A DNA stretch of 64,000 bases from Flavobacterium gyeonganense (GTDB lineage: Bacteria; Bacteroidota; Bacteroidia; Flavobacteriales; Flavobacteriaceae), in assembly GCF_029625295.1 (NCBI RefSeq), contig NZ_CP121112.1, forward strand, positions 3,844,001-3,908,000, written 5' to 3'. Both the position numbers and the translations under genes were made by a program. The notes beneath the pieces are model-generated. The model was not told where the DNA came from. It did not search any database and saw nothing but the letters and a program-made list of their open reading frames with translations. Position 1 is the first letter of the stretch. The number at the start of each line of letters is the position of its first letter. Shown here piece after piece: positions 54,808 to 63,700 of this stretch.

Positions 54808-55171
54808 AGCGTGTTTCTGTGATACAGGATTGCCTTTTGAGAAATGTTGCGGATTATACCTTCAAAATAATCAAAAAGCGCCAACAGCCCTGGCTTTAAT
54901 GCGATCCAGATATTCGGCTTATGCCACTCATAATGCCGATTATCTTTTGGAAACCACTTATATTTCTGAAAGAAAACAGTACTCAAAAGCTGAAATTCTG
55001 AAATGGGCAACAAGTAATAAATGGCGCCAACTTGAAATTTTATTTTTCACGGAGAATGAGGTGGAGTTTAATGCCTATTTTTTGGATGAAAATCAAAAAC
55101 CGCAAATTCATCATGAGTTTTCAACTTTTAAATTTGAAAACGGAGAGTGGTTTTATTTGGATGGAATTTAA
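54797..55171 (+). CDS. YchJ family protein (UPF0225, SEC-C motif)
   Basis: From the ATG at 54797, 124 residues: MENKACFCDTGLPFEKCCGL is the SEC-C zinc-binding motif (C-x-C...C-C), then ALMRSRYSAYATHNADYLLE and KWRQLEILFFTENEVEFNAYF, the YchJ block. Function unknown; SEC-C motifs bind zinc and often occur in protein-interaction modules. The start chosen gives the expected N-terminus; 54779 is an upstream alternative but shares frame only by chance with the previous gene. Confidence 0.88.
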   Translation: MENKACFCDTGLPFEKCCGLYLQNNQKAPTALALMRSRYSAYATHNADYLLETTYISERKQYSKAEILKWATSNKWRQLEILFFTENEVEFNAYFLDENQKPQIHHEFSTFKFENGEWFYLDGI

Positions 55172-55281
55172 ATAATTGTCAGTATTACCGTTGATTTCTA
55201 ATGGTTTTTAATCAATACTTTAACTAAAAATTAATAACCGTTTCTTTTTTCATAGTTCCAAAAAAGATTAATTTTAGAATT

Positions 55282-56400
55282 ATGAAAAACGAATTTAAAA
55301 AAGGTTTTTATTTTAAGACTTACGAAGCGCCTTTTCAGTCTCCGTTTGAAAAGCTTTTTGGTATTTTCAAGGAGCTGATTACCCATACTTCTGGTGATTT
55401 TGATGAAGCTATAGACTGGCTCCGTGAGCTGGATAAGGAGTATAAACTCACTGATGAAAACTACACAATCGATGATTTTATCGAAGACTTAAAAAAGAAA
55501 GGTTATATAAAAGACGAAGCAAAACCTGACGGTACATCTGGTTTTGGAATCACGGCAAAAACAGAACGTGCAATTCGTCAGCAGGCTTTAGATCAGATTT
55601 TCGGGAATTTAAAACGTGCCGGAAACGGTAGTCATAAAACCAAACATGCCGGAAACGGTGACGAGCATACTGGAGAATTTCGTGAATTTAATTTTGGTGA
55701 TGGTTTAGAGCGTATTTCATTGACAGAAAGTCTCAGAAACGCACAAATCAATAACGGTGTTGAAAGTTTCATGCTGACCGAAAATGATCTGGTTGTCGAA
55801 GAAACACAATTCAAAGCACAAATGAGTACGGTTTTGATGATTGACATCAGTCATAGTATGATTTTGTATGGCGAAGACCGAATTACACCTGCCAAAAAAG
55901 TAGCTATGGCTTTGGCAGAATTAATTACGACGCGTTATCCAAAAGATACATTAGACATTCTGGTTTTTGGAAACGATGCCTGGACAATTCCGATTAAAGA
56001 TTTACCTTATCTTCAGGTTGGACCTTATCATACCAATACAGTTGCAGGATTGCAGTTAGCGATGGATATTTTGCGTAGAAAGAGAAATACCAATAAACAG
56101 ATTTTCATGATTACAGACGGGAAACCAAGCTGTGTGCGCGAGCGTGATGGTTCTTATTATATGAACAGCAATGGTCTGGATGAGTATATTGTGGATAAAT
56201 GTTACACTCAGGCGCAGCAGGCGAGAAAATTACACATCCCGATTACGACTTTCATGATTGCAAGGGATCCTTATTTGCAGCGATTTGTAAATCATTTTAC
56301 CGAAGCCAATCAGGGAAAAGCATTTTACACCGGACTGAAAGGTCTTGGAGAAATGATTTTTGAAGATTATGAAACGAATAGGAAAAAGAGAGTTAAATAA
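55282..56400 (+). CDS. von Willebrand factor A-domain protein (VWA, CoxE-like)
   Basis: The 372-residue protein has an N-terminal region with LFGIFKELITHTSGDFDEAI, a linker with Gly-rich repeats (KRAGNGSHKTKHAGNGDE), and a C-terminal VWA domain starting VLMIDISHSMILYGEDRITP, whose D-x-S-x-S is the metal-ion-dependent adhesion site. Threonine and aspartate metal residues follow in HTNTVAGLQLAM and MITDGKPS. It lies before a MoxR-type AAA ATPase, 99 bases away, so the two likely form a chaperone pair that inserts cofactors or remodels a partner complex. Confidence 0.85.
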   Translation: MKNEFKKGFYFKTYEAPFQSPFEKLFGIFKELITHTSGDFDEAIDWLRELDKEYKLTDENYTIDDFIEDLKKKGYIKDEAKPDGTSGFGITAKTERAIRQQALDQIFGNLKRAGNGSHKTKHAGNGDEHTGEFREFNFGDGLERISLTESLRNAQINNGVESFMLTENDLVVEETQFKAQMSTVLMIDISHSMILYGEDRITPAKKVAMALAELITTRYPKDTLDILVFGNDAWTIPIKDLPYLQVGPYHTNTVAGLQLAMDILRRKRNTNKQIFMITDGKPSCVRERDGSYYMNSNGLDEYIVDKCYTQAQQARKLHIPITTFMIARDPYLQRFVNHFTEANQGKAFYTGLKGLGEMIFEDYETNRKKRVK

Positions 56401-56498
56401 GTTTCAAAGGTTTTAAAGATTTCCCTGTAGAGATTGTAAAGCAGTGCATCTAAAACAATCCATAATAATTAAACAACAAATCGATATTTCAATAAAAA

Positions 56499-57962
56499 AT
56501 GGAAATAAACAATATAAAAACATTAGGTCAATTAAAAGCTGCAGGATATAAAAGCACCAGTATTAAGGACGAATTGCGAAACAATCTTCGTGAAAAAATT
56601 AAATCCGGTAAACCTGTTTTTGAAGGTGTGCACGGATTTGAAAATACCGTAATTCCTGAACTTGAACGTGCAATTCTGTCTCGTCATAATATCAATTTAC
56701 TGGGGCTTCGCGGACAGGCAAAAACACGTTTAGCACGTAAAATGGTTGAGTTATTAGATGAAAATATTCCGTTTGTTGCCGGTTCAGAAATTAATGATGA
56801 TCCGCTAAATCCAATTTCCCGCTTTGCAAAAGATTTAATTGCTGAGAAAGGCGATGAAACTCCAATTTCATGGCTACACCGGAACGATCGTTTCTTCGAG
56901 AAATTGGCCACTCCGGATGTTACAGTAGCCGATTTGATCGGAGACGTTGACCCAATTAAAGCAGCTAATTTAAAATTATCATATGCAGATGATCGTGTTA
57001 TTCATTTCGGAATGATTCCGAGAGCGAATCGCTGTATTTTTGTGATTAATGAATTACCGGATTTACAAGCCAGAATTCAGGTTGCACTATTTAATATTTT
57101 ACAGGAAGGCGATATTCAGATTAGAGGTTTTAAATTGAGAATGCCGCTTGATATGCAGTTTATTTTTACAGCAAACCCTGAAGATTACACAAATCGTGGA
57201 AGTATTGTAACGCCTTTAAAAGACAGAATTGGATCCCAAATCCTGACACATTATCCGGAAAGTGTAGCGATTGCCAAAACCATTACCGAGCAGGAATCTA
57301 AATTAGACCAGAATCAGGCAGACACTGTTTATGTTCCAGACTTGGCAAGGGATATTTTAGAACAAATTAGTTTTGAAGCCCGTGAAAGCGAATATATAGA
57401 CAATAAAAGTGGTGTGAGTGCCAGAATGAGCATTACGGCTTTTGAAAACCTAATTAGTACTGCTGAGCGTCGTGCCTTAATTTCAGGTGCTGATAAAACT
57501 ACACTTCGCTTATCAGACTTTATCGGAATCATTCCGGCGATTACCGGAAAAGTAGAATTGGTTTACGAAGGTGAGCAGGAGGGAGCTGCAGCGGTAGCAC
57601 AGAATTTAATTGGTTCTGCAATTAAAACGTTGTTTGCAGATTATTTTCCGAAAATTGAAAAATTAGAAAAACAAGGAGAAAAGACACCTTATTCTGATTT
57701 AATAGAATGGTTTTTTGCAGAAAGCGGTTTCGAATTGTTAGATGAAGCTTCAGACGCTGAATATCAGGCTATATTAGATGAAGTAACACCTTTGGATGTT
57801 CTGATCAAAAAATACCAGCCGCAACTGGATAAAAAGGATCTTTATTTCATGAAAGAATTTGTTTTATGGGCGTTGGTAGAATATAAAAAACTAAGCAAAG
57901 ACCGTTTTGCAACCGGACATCAGTTTAAAGATATGTACGGAAGTTATATTAGTAAATTATAA
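56499..57962 (+). CDS. MoxR-family AAA+ ATPase, magnesium-chelatase-like
   Basis: The 487-residue AAA+ protein has the P-loop NLLGLRGQAKTRLAR (a slightly unusual GxxGxxKT), then Walker B in RCIFVINELPDLQARIQVAL and sensor region FIFTANPEDYTNRGSIV, as in magnesium chelatase subunit I and MoxR. A C-terminal domain follows with the long helical region around LIEWFFAESGFELLDEASDA. Together with the VWA protein upstream it makes the typical AAA/VWA pair. The client is not evident. A terminator follows. Confidence 0.88.
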   Translation: MEINNIKTLGQLKAAGYKSTSIKDELRNNLREKIKSGKPVFEGVHGFENTVIPELERAILSRHNINLLGLRGQAKTRLARKMVELLDENIPFVAGSEINDDPLNPISRFAKDLIAEKGDETPISWLHRNDRFFEKLATPDVTVADLIGDVDPIKAANLKLSYADDRVIHFGMIPRANRCIFVINELPDLQARIQVALFNILQEGDIQIRGFKLRMPLDMQFIFTANPEDYTNRGSIVTPLKDRIGSQILTHYPESVAIAKTITEQESKLDQNQADTVYVPDLARDILEQISFEARESEYIDNKSGVSARMSITAFENLISTAERRALISGADKTTLRLSDFIGIIPAITGKVELVYEGEQEGAAAVAQNLIGSAIKTLFADYFPKIEKLEKQGEKTPYSDLIEWFFAESGFELLDEASDAEYQAILDEVTPLDVLIKKYQPQLDKKDLYFMKEFVLWALVEYKKLSKDRFATGHQFKDMYGSYISKL

Positions 57963-57974
57963 TTGCTAAAATTT

Positions 57975-58011
57975 AAAAAAACCTGATAACAGTAGTGTTG
58001 TCAGGTTTTTT
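57975..58011 (+). terminator. Rho-independent terminator
   Basis: AAAAACCTGA (57977-57986) and TCAGGTTTTT (58001-58010) form a 10-bp stem with a T tail, after the AAA ATPase gene. Confidence 0.8.
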
Positions 58012-58075
58012 ATTTTAAGTTTAGTAACCTATTTTGCGATTCAATGCTTATTTTTGCTTCAATACAAATATTCTG

Positions 58076-58749
58076 ATGAAATTACTCATAGTCGAAGACG
58101 AACCAAATCTACTTTCTATTTTACGCAAAGGATTCGCTGAAAATAATAACGATGTCAGCGTGGCCCTTGACGGTACAACAGCATTAGAAATGATTTATAA
58201 TTATACTTTTGATGTAGTAGTTTTGGATGTAATGCTGCCGGATATTAACGGAATCGAAATTTGCAGAAGATTGCGTGCCGCCAAAAATTTCGTTCCAATT
58301 TTGCTTTTAACAGCGCTTGGAACTTCAGAAAATATTGTAACCGGACTCAATGCGGGTGCGGATGATTATCTGGTGAAGCCATTTAAATTTGGAGAACTCG
58401 ATGCAAGGGTTAATGCTTTAAACCGAAGAGCCCATCAGGATACGGAAAAAGTGGATACGATAATAATTGGTGATCTCGAAATAAACGGCAAAGCCAAAAC
58501 AGTAAAACGCGATGGCGAACCGATTGTTTTAACGGCTAAGGAATTTAAATTATTATATTATTTAGCAAAAAACACAGGCAGAATAGTCTCAAGGGATCAG
58601 ATTTTAGATAATGTCTGGGATATCAATTTTGATATGAATACAAATGTTGTAGATGTTTATATCACCTATTTAAGAAAAAAATAGACAAACCTTACAAAAC
58701 TAAACTTATTCATACCATGAAAGGTTTAGGTTACGTTATACAGTTATAA
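58076..58749 (+). pseudogene. OmpR-family response regulator (one frameshift at the end)
   Basis: About 224 residues. Residues 1-120 form a receiver domain, KLLIVEDEPNLLSILRKGF with acidic pocket, phospho-Asp in VVVLDVMLPDINGIE and Lys in DDYLVKPFKFGEL; the rest is a winged-helix domain with VLTAKEFKLLYYLAKNTGRI and NVVDVYITYLRKK. The frame then stops at TAG after the A7 run at 58675-58681; one more A restores the usual IDKPYKTKLIHTMKGLGYVI end, the wing hairpin. Start at ATG 58076 gives the standard N-terminus. The kinase gene follows 1 base after the true stop, so the two make one operon. Confidence 0.9.
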
Positions 58750-58750
58750 A

Positions 58751-60154
58751 ATGGATATCAGAAAGAGAATTACTTTTACTTACGTAGCACTTTCTACCTT
58801 TAGTACTTTGCTATTGAGTGTCATAGTATTCGTTTTATTCAGGGAAAATAACCGCTACCATTTCTTAAAAAGGCTCGAAGACCGATCGAAAATTGTGGCT
58901 TCTATTCATTTTCAGCATGATCCTGAAAAAATAAAATATTACAGTAATTTAAAGAAAAACGGACTCGAAGAACTTATCGAAGAAGAAGAATATGTTCTTA
59001 AAATAAACAGTGCGAATAGTTTTGATTATAATACAAAACTGAATCTGCCCAACCAATTTTATTCTAATATTCTTCAGACCGGAAAAGATTATTTTGAAAT
59101 TAACAGCAAATATTATCTCGGGCAGGTTTTTACAGAAAGGAATCAAAAATATATTGTAATTGTTGGTGCTCGTGACCGTAGAGGAAAAACCACAACCGTT
59201 TACATTGTGAAAATATTACTTTTTGGAGGCATCGGATTTATATTTCTGGCTTTCATATTAGGACGATTTCTGGCAAAACGTGTTATTAACCCGGTAGCCA
59301 GAATTACTAAAGAAGTAAACAGAATCAGTGCTTCAAACCTTCATAACAGATTACCGGAGGTTAAAAACTCAGATGAAATTTCAGATCTGACACATACTTT
59401 TAACGATATGTTAGACCGGTTGGAAACTTCTTTTGAAATTCAGGCGAATTTTATCAATAATGCATCCCATGAACTAAAAACGCCTATTACAACCATAATT
59501 GCCGAAGCTGAAATTATGCTTTTAAAAGAGCGTGAAAAAGAAGAATATGTACAGTCTTTAGAAAATATCTACAGTCAGGCATCTAAATTAGGCAACCTGA
59601 CTGAAAGTCTCCTTAAGCTTACTCAGACAGGGTATGATGGCAATAAACAGGTTTTGGATATTGCCCGAATTGATGAGTTGTTATTGGAGGTAAAATCAGA
59701 TCTGGATAAGATTTTTCCGGACAATCGTGTTAGTATTAAACTTAATTTTGCCCCAACAGACTCTAATTTGCTATTAATTGCGTGTAATAAGCCACTTTTA
59801 GAGCTGGCAATCAACAATATTATTACCAATGGTGTAAAATACTCTGATAATAATGAAGTTTTTGTAGCGCTTTCCGCAAATAATGATGCGATTAAAATTT
59901 CGATAAATGATATCGGCATCGGCATTCCGCCAGAAGATATTCCGCACTTATACGAACCTTTCTTCCGTGGTAAAATTGCAGCAAAATATATCGGTTATGG
60001 TTTAGGACTTCCTTTGGCTTCCAAAATCATCCGCATGCATGATGGGGAAATACAAGTACAATCGGAACAGAATAAAGGCACGATTGTAACGATTATTTTT
60101 AAAAAATCAAAAGACAAAAAGAAGAACATTAAAAATTCTAATGTTGAATCTTAG
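58751..60154 (+). CDS. Sensor histidine kinase
   Basis: The 467-residue membrane kinase has a first helix (TYVALSTFSTLLLSVIVFVL), a periplasmic or extracytoplasmic loop of about 110 residues, a second helix around IKILLFGGIGFIFLAFILG, a HAMP domain, the HisKA dimer helix with phospho-His in NNASHELKTPITTIIAE and an HATPase domain with NNIITNGVKY, then DIGIGIPPEDIPHLYEPF and YGLGLPLASKII. It should phosphorylate the neighbouring response regulator. The trigger is unknown; the loop has no recognised domain. Confidence 0.93.
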   Translation: MDIRKRITFTYVALSTFSTLLLSVIVFVLFRENNRYHFLKRLEDRSKIVASIHFQHDPEKIKYYSNLKKNGLEELIEEEEYVLKINSANSFDYNTKLNLPNQFYSNILQTGKDYFEINSKYYLGQVFTERNQKYIVIVGARDRRGKTTTVYIVKILLFGGIGFIFLAFILGRFLAKRVINPVARITKEVNRISASNLHNRLPEVKNSDEISDLTHTFNDMLDRLETSFEIQANFINNASHELKTPITTIIAEAEIMLLKEREKEEYVQSLENIYSQASKLGNLTESLLKLTQTGYDGNKQVLDIARIDELLLEVKSDLDKIFPDNRVSIKLNFAPTDSNLLLIACNKPLLELAINNIITNGVKYSDNNEVFVALSANNDAIKISINDIGIGIPPEDIPHLYEPFFRGKIAAKYIGYGLGLPLASKIIRMHDGEIQVQSEQNKGTIVTIIFKKSKDKKKNIKNSNVES

Positions 60155-60231
60155 AAAATTCTAATTTTAGATTAAGACCTCTCTAATTATCAGGTTGTTA
60201 TTTTGTCTGTATAAACTAAAAGATTATACAT

Positions 60232-60945
60232 ATGAAAAATTTCCTGATACCTACGACTTTAAAAGACGATACAATTTCTGCTGTAAAATCTGCAATCAGC
60301 CAGTCAAAAAAAATGGAGTGTGAAATTATTTTGATGATGGTTGCCGAAACACCGGATTCATTTTCATCATCTCATTTTTTGCGTGAAATGCGAACCGGAC
60401 TTACTAAAAGCCAGGAAGAGGTTTTAGCAACATGCAGATATTTGATTGATCATACTAAAAACTGTAAACTTAAAATCCATAATCAATATGGACTTTCATT
60501 ACCTATTTTTAGAAGGGTGATTGAAAATTTCTCCATAAAATTAGTTATTCTTCCACATTCTTATAAACAGGAAACCAAACGTATCCACCAATATCTCGTA
60601 CAATTAGCAGGAAATCAAAAATGCCCTATTCTGCATTTGGGTAACGAACAATTCAAAGATTTCAGCAAAGCACTTTATATAGAAACCAGCAGCGCTAATG
60701 TGCATGTTAAGGATGTACAGCAGTTTTTAAACGAAAATTTCTCTTATGAAATTGTAAGCCAGACTTCAAAAACTGAAGATTACGAAAATATAGCTCCTTT
60801 ATCTGAAGCAATTTCAAAATACGAGATTGATTTATTAGTTGAAACCCGCAAAGGAGAAAAAATCAAATTCAAAAAAGTAAAAAAACAGCATATTAATGAG
60901 AAACTGGGACTTCCGGTACTTTCATTATACGAAGAGCTGGTTTAG
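60232..60945 (+). CDS. Universal stress protein-like protein
   Basis: The 237-residue product begins MKNFLIPTTLKDDTISAVKS, and continues with MECEIILMMVAETPDSF, in the manner of UspA domains (a beta-strand followed by a helix and the alanine/serine-rich end of the first strand). A second part with KLVILPHSYKQETKR and CPILHLGNEQFKD follows. The ATP-binding glycine motif G-x2-G-x9-G of UspA is not clear, so binding of ATP is doubtful. It lies 77 bases after the histidine kinase gene, on the same strand, and may be part of its regulon. Confidence 0.65.
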   Translation: MKNFLIPTTLKDDTISAVKSAISQSKKMECEIILMMVAETPDSFSSSHFLREMRTGLTKSQEEVLATCRYLIDHTKNCKLKIHNQYGLSLPIFRRVIENFSIKLVILPHSYKQETKRIHQYLVQLAGNQKCPILHLGNEQFKDFSKALYIETSSANVHVKDVQQFLNENFSYEIVSQTSKTEDYENIAPLSEAISKYEIDLLVETRKGEKIKFKKVKKQHINEKLGLPVLSLYEELV

Positions 60946-60961
60946 ATTTTTTTCTTAGTGT

Positions 60962-61125
60962 TTAGTCCTTAGTAAATTAGTCCTTAGCTGTTTACTTTGT
61001 AACGACTATTAGCCTTGAATTGCACTAAATTTTCGTTGGATCAAATTTTTTCAAGGCAAAAGATAAAAATATTGTTTTAGTTATATAAAAAAACTAAGGA
61101 CTGATCACTAGTTACTAAGGACTAG
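60962..61125. repeat. Inverted and direct TTAGTCCTTAG repeats
   Basis: TTAGTCCTTAG occurs at 60962-60972 and 60977-60987, and its complement CTAAGGACT at 61094-61102 and CTAAGGACTA at 61115-61124, so the intergenic sequence can fold into a large hairpin. It may act as terminator of the Usp-like gene or be a repeat element. I cannot tell which. Confidence 0.6.
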
Positions 61126-61151
61126 TTGAATAATAATTTAAAACCGAAAAT

Positions 61152-62099
61152 ATGTTATTAAAGAAAAGAATACCAATGAAGTACGTTCTCGGGAAAATTA
61201 AAGTAGAACTTGGACTTGTAGCCGCCTACACTATAGTATTTGAGGTTTTTCACCACTATTTTGTTACGCTTCCCGTAGATATTCCAATAGCGATTCCAAC
61301 CATGATTGGAACCATTATATCGTTGTTATTAGCTTTTAAATCAAACCAGGCTTATGACAGATGGTGGGAAGCCAGAATTGTGTGGGGAGCTGTTGTAAAT
61401 GATTCAAGAACGTTAATTCGTCAGGTCCTGACATTTTACAAAGACCCTGATTTTTCTGTTGAGGCCAGTGAATTTAAGGAGAATTTTGCTAAAAGGCAGA
61501 TAGCATGGTGTTATAGCTTAGGGCAGTCACTTCGTAACCGGGATGCGATAAAACCGCTTCAGGGCCTTTTGAGTGAAGAAGAAATAAAGTATATAAAAAA
61601 TCACCAAAACGTACCAAATGCTATTTTGATGCTGCATGCAAGAGATCTTCGAAATGCAAAAAATGATAAGCGTATTAATATGTATCAACAGGTAGAAATT
61701 GACAATACACTTTCGAGATTATGTGATGAAATGGGTAAATGTGAACGAATTAAGAATACTATTTTCCCAACAACCTACAGTATGTATATTAGATTAACAT
61801 TGTGCTTGTTTATTTTATTACTGCCTTTTGGCTTAACAAGTGTATTGAGCTGGTTTGCAATTCCATTAATTACGGCTATTGCCGGAGCTTTCTTTTTGAT
61901 CGAAAAAATGGCGATTCATTTGCAGGATCCTTTCGAAAACAGACCAACAGATACGCCTGTTACGACTATTGCAAATACAATCGAAAAAAATATTAAACAA
62001 ATGCTGAATGAATATCAAAGCGAATTCGATATCATTAAAGAATTTGATCTAAAAGAAGAATCAAAAAAAGCGGACAGTAACGCTTATTACGTGTTGTAA
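61152..62099 (+). CDS. Bestrophin-family ion channel
   Basis: A 315-residue membrane protein with helices at both ends of a soluble middle part. The bestrophin-like motifs are LLLAFKSNQAYDRWWEARIVW near residue 75, RINMYQQVEIDNTLSRLCDE, and ending EKMAIHLQDPFENRPTDTP, typical of YneE/bestrophin proteins. Bacterial bestrophins form pentameric anion or cation channels. Its function in Flavobacterium is unknown. A strong terminator follows. It is alone on its strand after the repeat region. Confidence 0.88.
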   Translation: MLLKKRIPMKYVLGKIKVELGLVAAYTIVFEVFHHYFVTLPVDIPIAIPTMIGTIISLLLAFKSNQAYDRWWEARIVWGAVVNDSRTLIRQVLTFYKDPDFSVEASEFKENFAKRQIAWCYSLGQSLRNRDAIKPLQGLLSEEEIKYIKNHQNVPNAILMLHARDLRNAKNDKRINMYQQVEIDNTLSRLCDEMGKCERIKNTIFPTTYSMYIRLTLCLFILLLPFGLTSVLSWFAIPLITAIAGAFFLIEKMAIHLQDPFENRPTDTPVTTIANTIEKNIKQMLNEYQSEFDIIKEFDLKEESKKADSNAYYVL

Positions 62100-62123
62100 A
62101 TTAATTCTTGGTTTTAATTGTTG

Positions 62124-62159
62124 ACCGGACAGTAAGTAGTTGTACTGTCCGGTTTTTTT
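62124..62159 (+). terminator. Terminator, usable in both directions
   Basis: ACCGGACAGTA (62124-62134) pairs with TACTGTCCGGT (62143-62153), followed by a T run, between the convergent bestrophin and MocR-type genes. Confidence 0.85.
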
Positions 62160-62176
62160 ATTTTCAAGCAAAATAC

Positions 62177-63601
62177 TTATAAATTTTGCTGGGCCAGTTT
62201 ACCTAATGTTTGTATGGAATGTCGTAATTCATTGGTCCACGGCAAGCCAAAACTCAGTCGCATGCAATTTGAAAATTGATCCTGAAAAGAAAAAATACGT
62301 CCCGGAGCAATGCTGATATTATGTTTCATTGCCAAATGATAAAATTCGGCAGTATCTATTTTTTTATCAAGTTCAATCCAAAGGAAAAAACCGCCCTGAG
62401 GCTGGCTTACTTTTGTGCCTTTTGGGAAAGATTCTAAAATCGTATTGATATAATTATTACAGTTATGATTGAGGATCTGTCGAATTTTTCGAAGATGATT
62501 TTCATATCGGCCATTTTTTAGAAAATCACCCACAACTTCATGTGTAATGGTGGGAGAGGAGATGGTGTGATATAATTTTGTCCGTAATATTTCTTTTTTA
62601 AATTTTCCCGGTACAACCCAGCCCACACGATAACCTGGTGCCAAAGTTTTAGAAACCGAACTGCAGCACATCACAATTCCGCTTTTATCATACGTTTTGC
62701 AGTTAGTTGGCCTGGCTGAGCCAAAATACAAATCACCATGAATATCATCTTCAATTAACGGAATATTGTGTAATTCCATCAAACGAACAACTTCTTCCTT
62801 ATGTTCGTTTGGCATCATACTTCCTGATGGATTACTGAAATTACTCATCAATACACAGGCTTTTATTTTTTTTGTTGAAATGGCTTTTTTTAAAGCTTCA
62901 AGTTCAATTCCGGTAGTTATGTTGGTTGGTAATTCCATTACATGCAGACCTAATGATTTGGCCAGCTGCAGTACACCAAAATAAACCGGACTTTCTGTAA
63001 TAATTGTATCGCCCGGTTTTGTTACGGCCATCAAACAATGCGAAATAGCACTTACACAACCGGGAGTGGTAATAATGTCTTCTTCTGTTAAAGTACCGCC
63101 CCAGTTAAATGACCAGCGGGCAATTTCTTTTCTAAGATTAACATTTCCCTGCATTTCTTCATAACTCGTTCCGCTATTTGGCAGCTGTCGCATCGCCTGA
63201 ATCATTCCTTTATTGAGTTTTGCTATTGGGAGAAGTTCATTCGATGGAAAACCTAGTGAAAGCATTGTGACAGTAGTACTGGTCATATTTCCGTAAACCA
63301 TATCGATTAAATCTTCACGGTCAATATTTCGAGTGGTCAGAATAGGGGAGCTGGGAGTTGGCTCAGGAGCGATCCGTGCCGATATATTGCTTACGTAGTA
63401 ACCTGATTGTGGTCTTGATTCAATTAGTGCCCGGCTTTCAATTTCGTAATACGCTTTGCTTACTGTGCTCATGCTGTAGCCCGTTTCAGCGCAAACTTCC
63501 CGGATTGATGGCAGTTTGTCCCCAACGTTTAAAAGACCTGATTTTATTTGTTTTTCAATAACATCAGCAAACTGTAAATAGAGGTAATTTGAATTTCGCA
63601 T
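62177..63601 (-). CDS. MocR-family regulator (GntR HTH + aminotransferase-like domain)
   Basis: The 474-residue protein has a GntR-type winged helix (residues 1-75; LQFADVIEKQIKSGLLNVGD, then LPSIREVCAETGYSMSTVSK) and a type I PLP aminotransferase domain with the PLP Lys in CSSVSKTLAPGYRVGWVVPG. MocR proteins bind PLP or an amino acid and control a neighbouring gene; GabR and PdxR are well-studied cases. It is divergent from the rarD-like transporter gene, which is the likely target. A triple CTGTAT repeat lies between them. Confidence 0.9.
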   Translation of the reverse strand: MRNSNYLYLQFADVIEKQIKSGLLNVGDKLPSIREVCAETGYSMSTVSKAYYEIESRALIESRPQSGYYVSNISARIAPEPTPSSPILTTRNIDREDLIDMVYGNMTSTTVTMLSLGFPSNELLPIAKLNKGMIQAMRQLPNSGTSYEEMQGNVNLRKEIARWSFNWGGTLTEEDIITTPGCVSAISHCLMAVTKPGDTIITESPVYFGVLQLAKSLGLHVMELPTNITTGIELEALKKAISTKKIKACVLMSNFSNPSGSMMPNEHKEEVVRLMELHNIPLIEDDIHGDLYFGSARPTNCKTYDKSGIVMCCSSVSKTLAPGYRVGWVVPGKFKKEILRTKLYHTISSPTITHEVVGDFLKNGRYENHLRKIRQILNHNCNNYINTILESFPKGTKVSQPQGGFFLWIELDKKIDTAEFYHLAMKHNISIAPGRIFSFQDQFSNCMRLSFGLPWTNELRHSIQTLGKLAQQNL

Positions 63602-63634
63602 AAAAAAAAACTGTTCTGCTGCAATTTACAAAAA

Positions 63635-63654
63635 CTGTATCTGTATTGCTGTAT
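63635..63654. promoter_or_regulatory. Candidate MocR operator, direct repeats
   Basis: CTGTAT occurs at 63635-63640, 63641-63646 and 63649-63654 in the divergent promoter region. MocR-type regulators bind direct repeats, so this is a plausible site. Confidence 0.45.
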
Positions 63655-63700
63655 TATTTTTAAGAAATTTGCTCTATATAAATATCAAACAAGAAATCCC

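Noticed and set aside
61152..62099. Bestrophin gene under the neighbouring two-component system
   Set aside because: A repeat-rich gap and the Usp-like gene separate them, and no shared site was seen.
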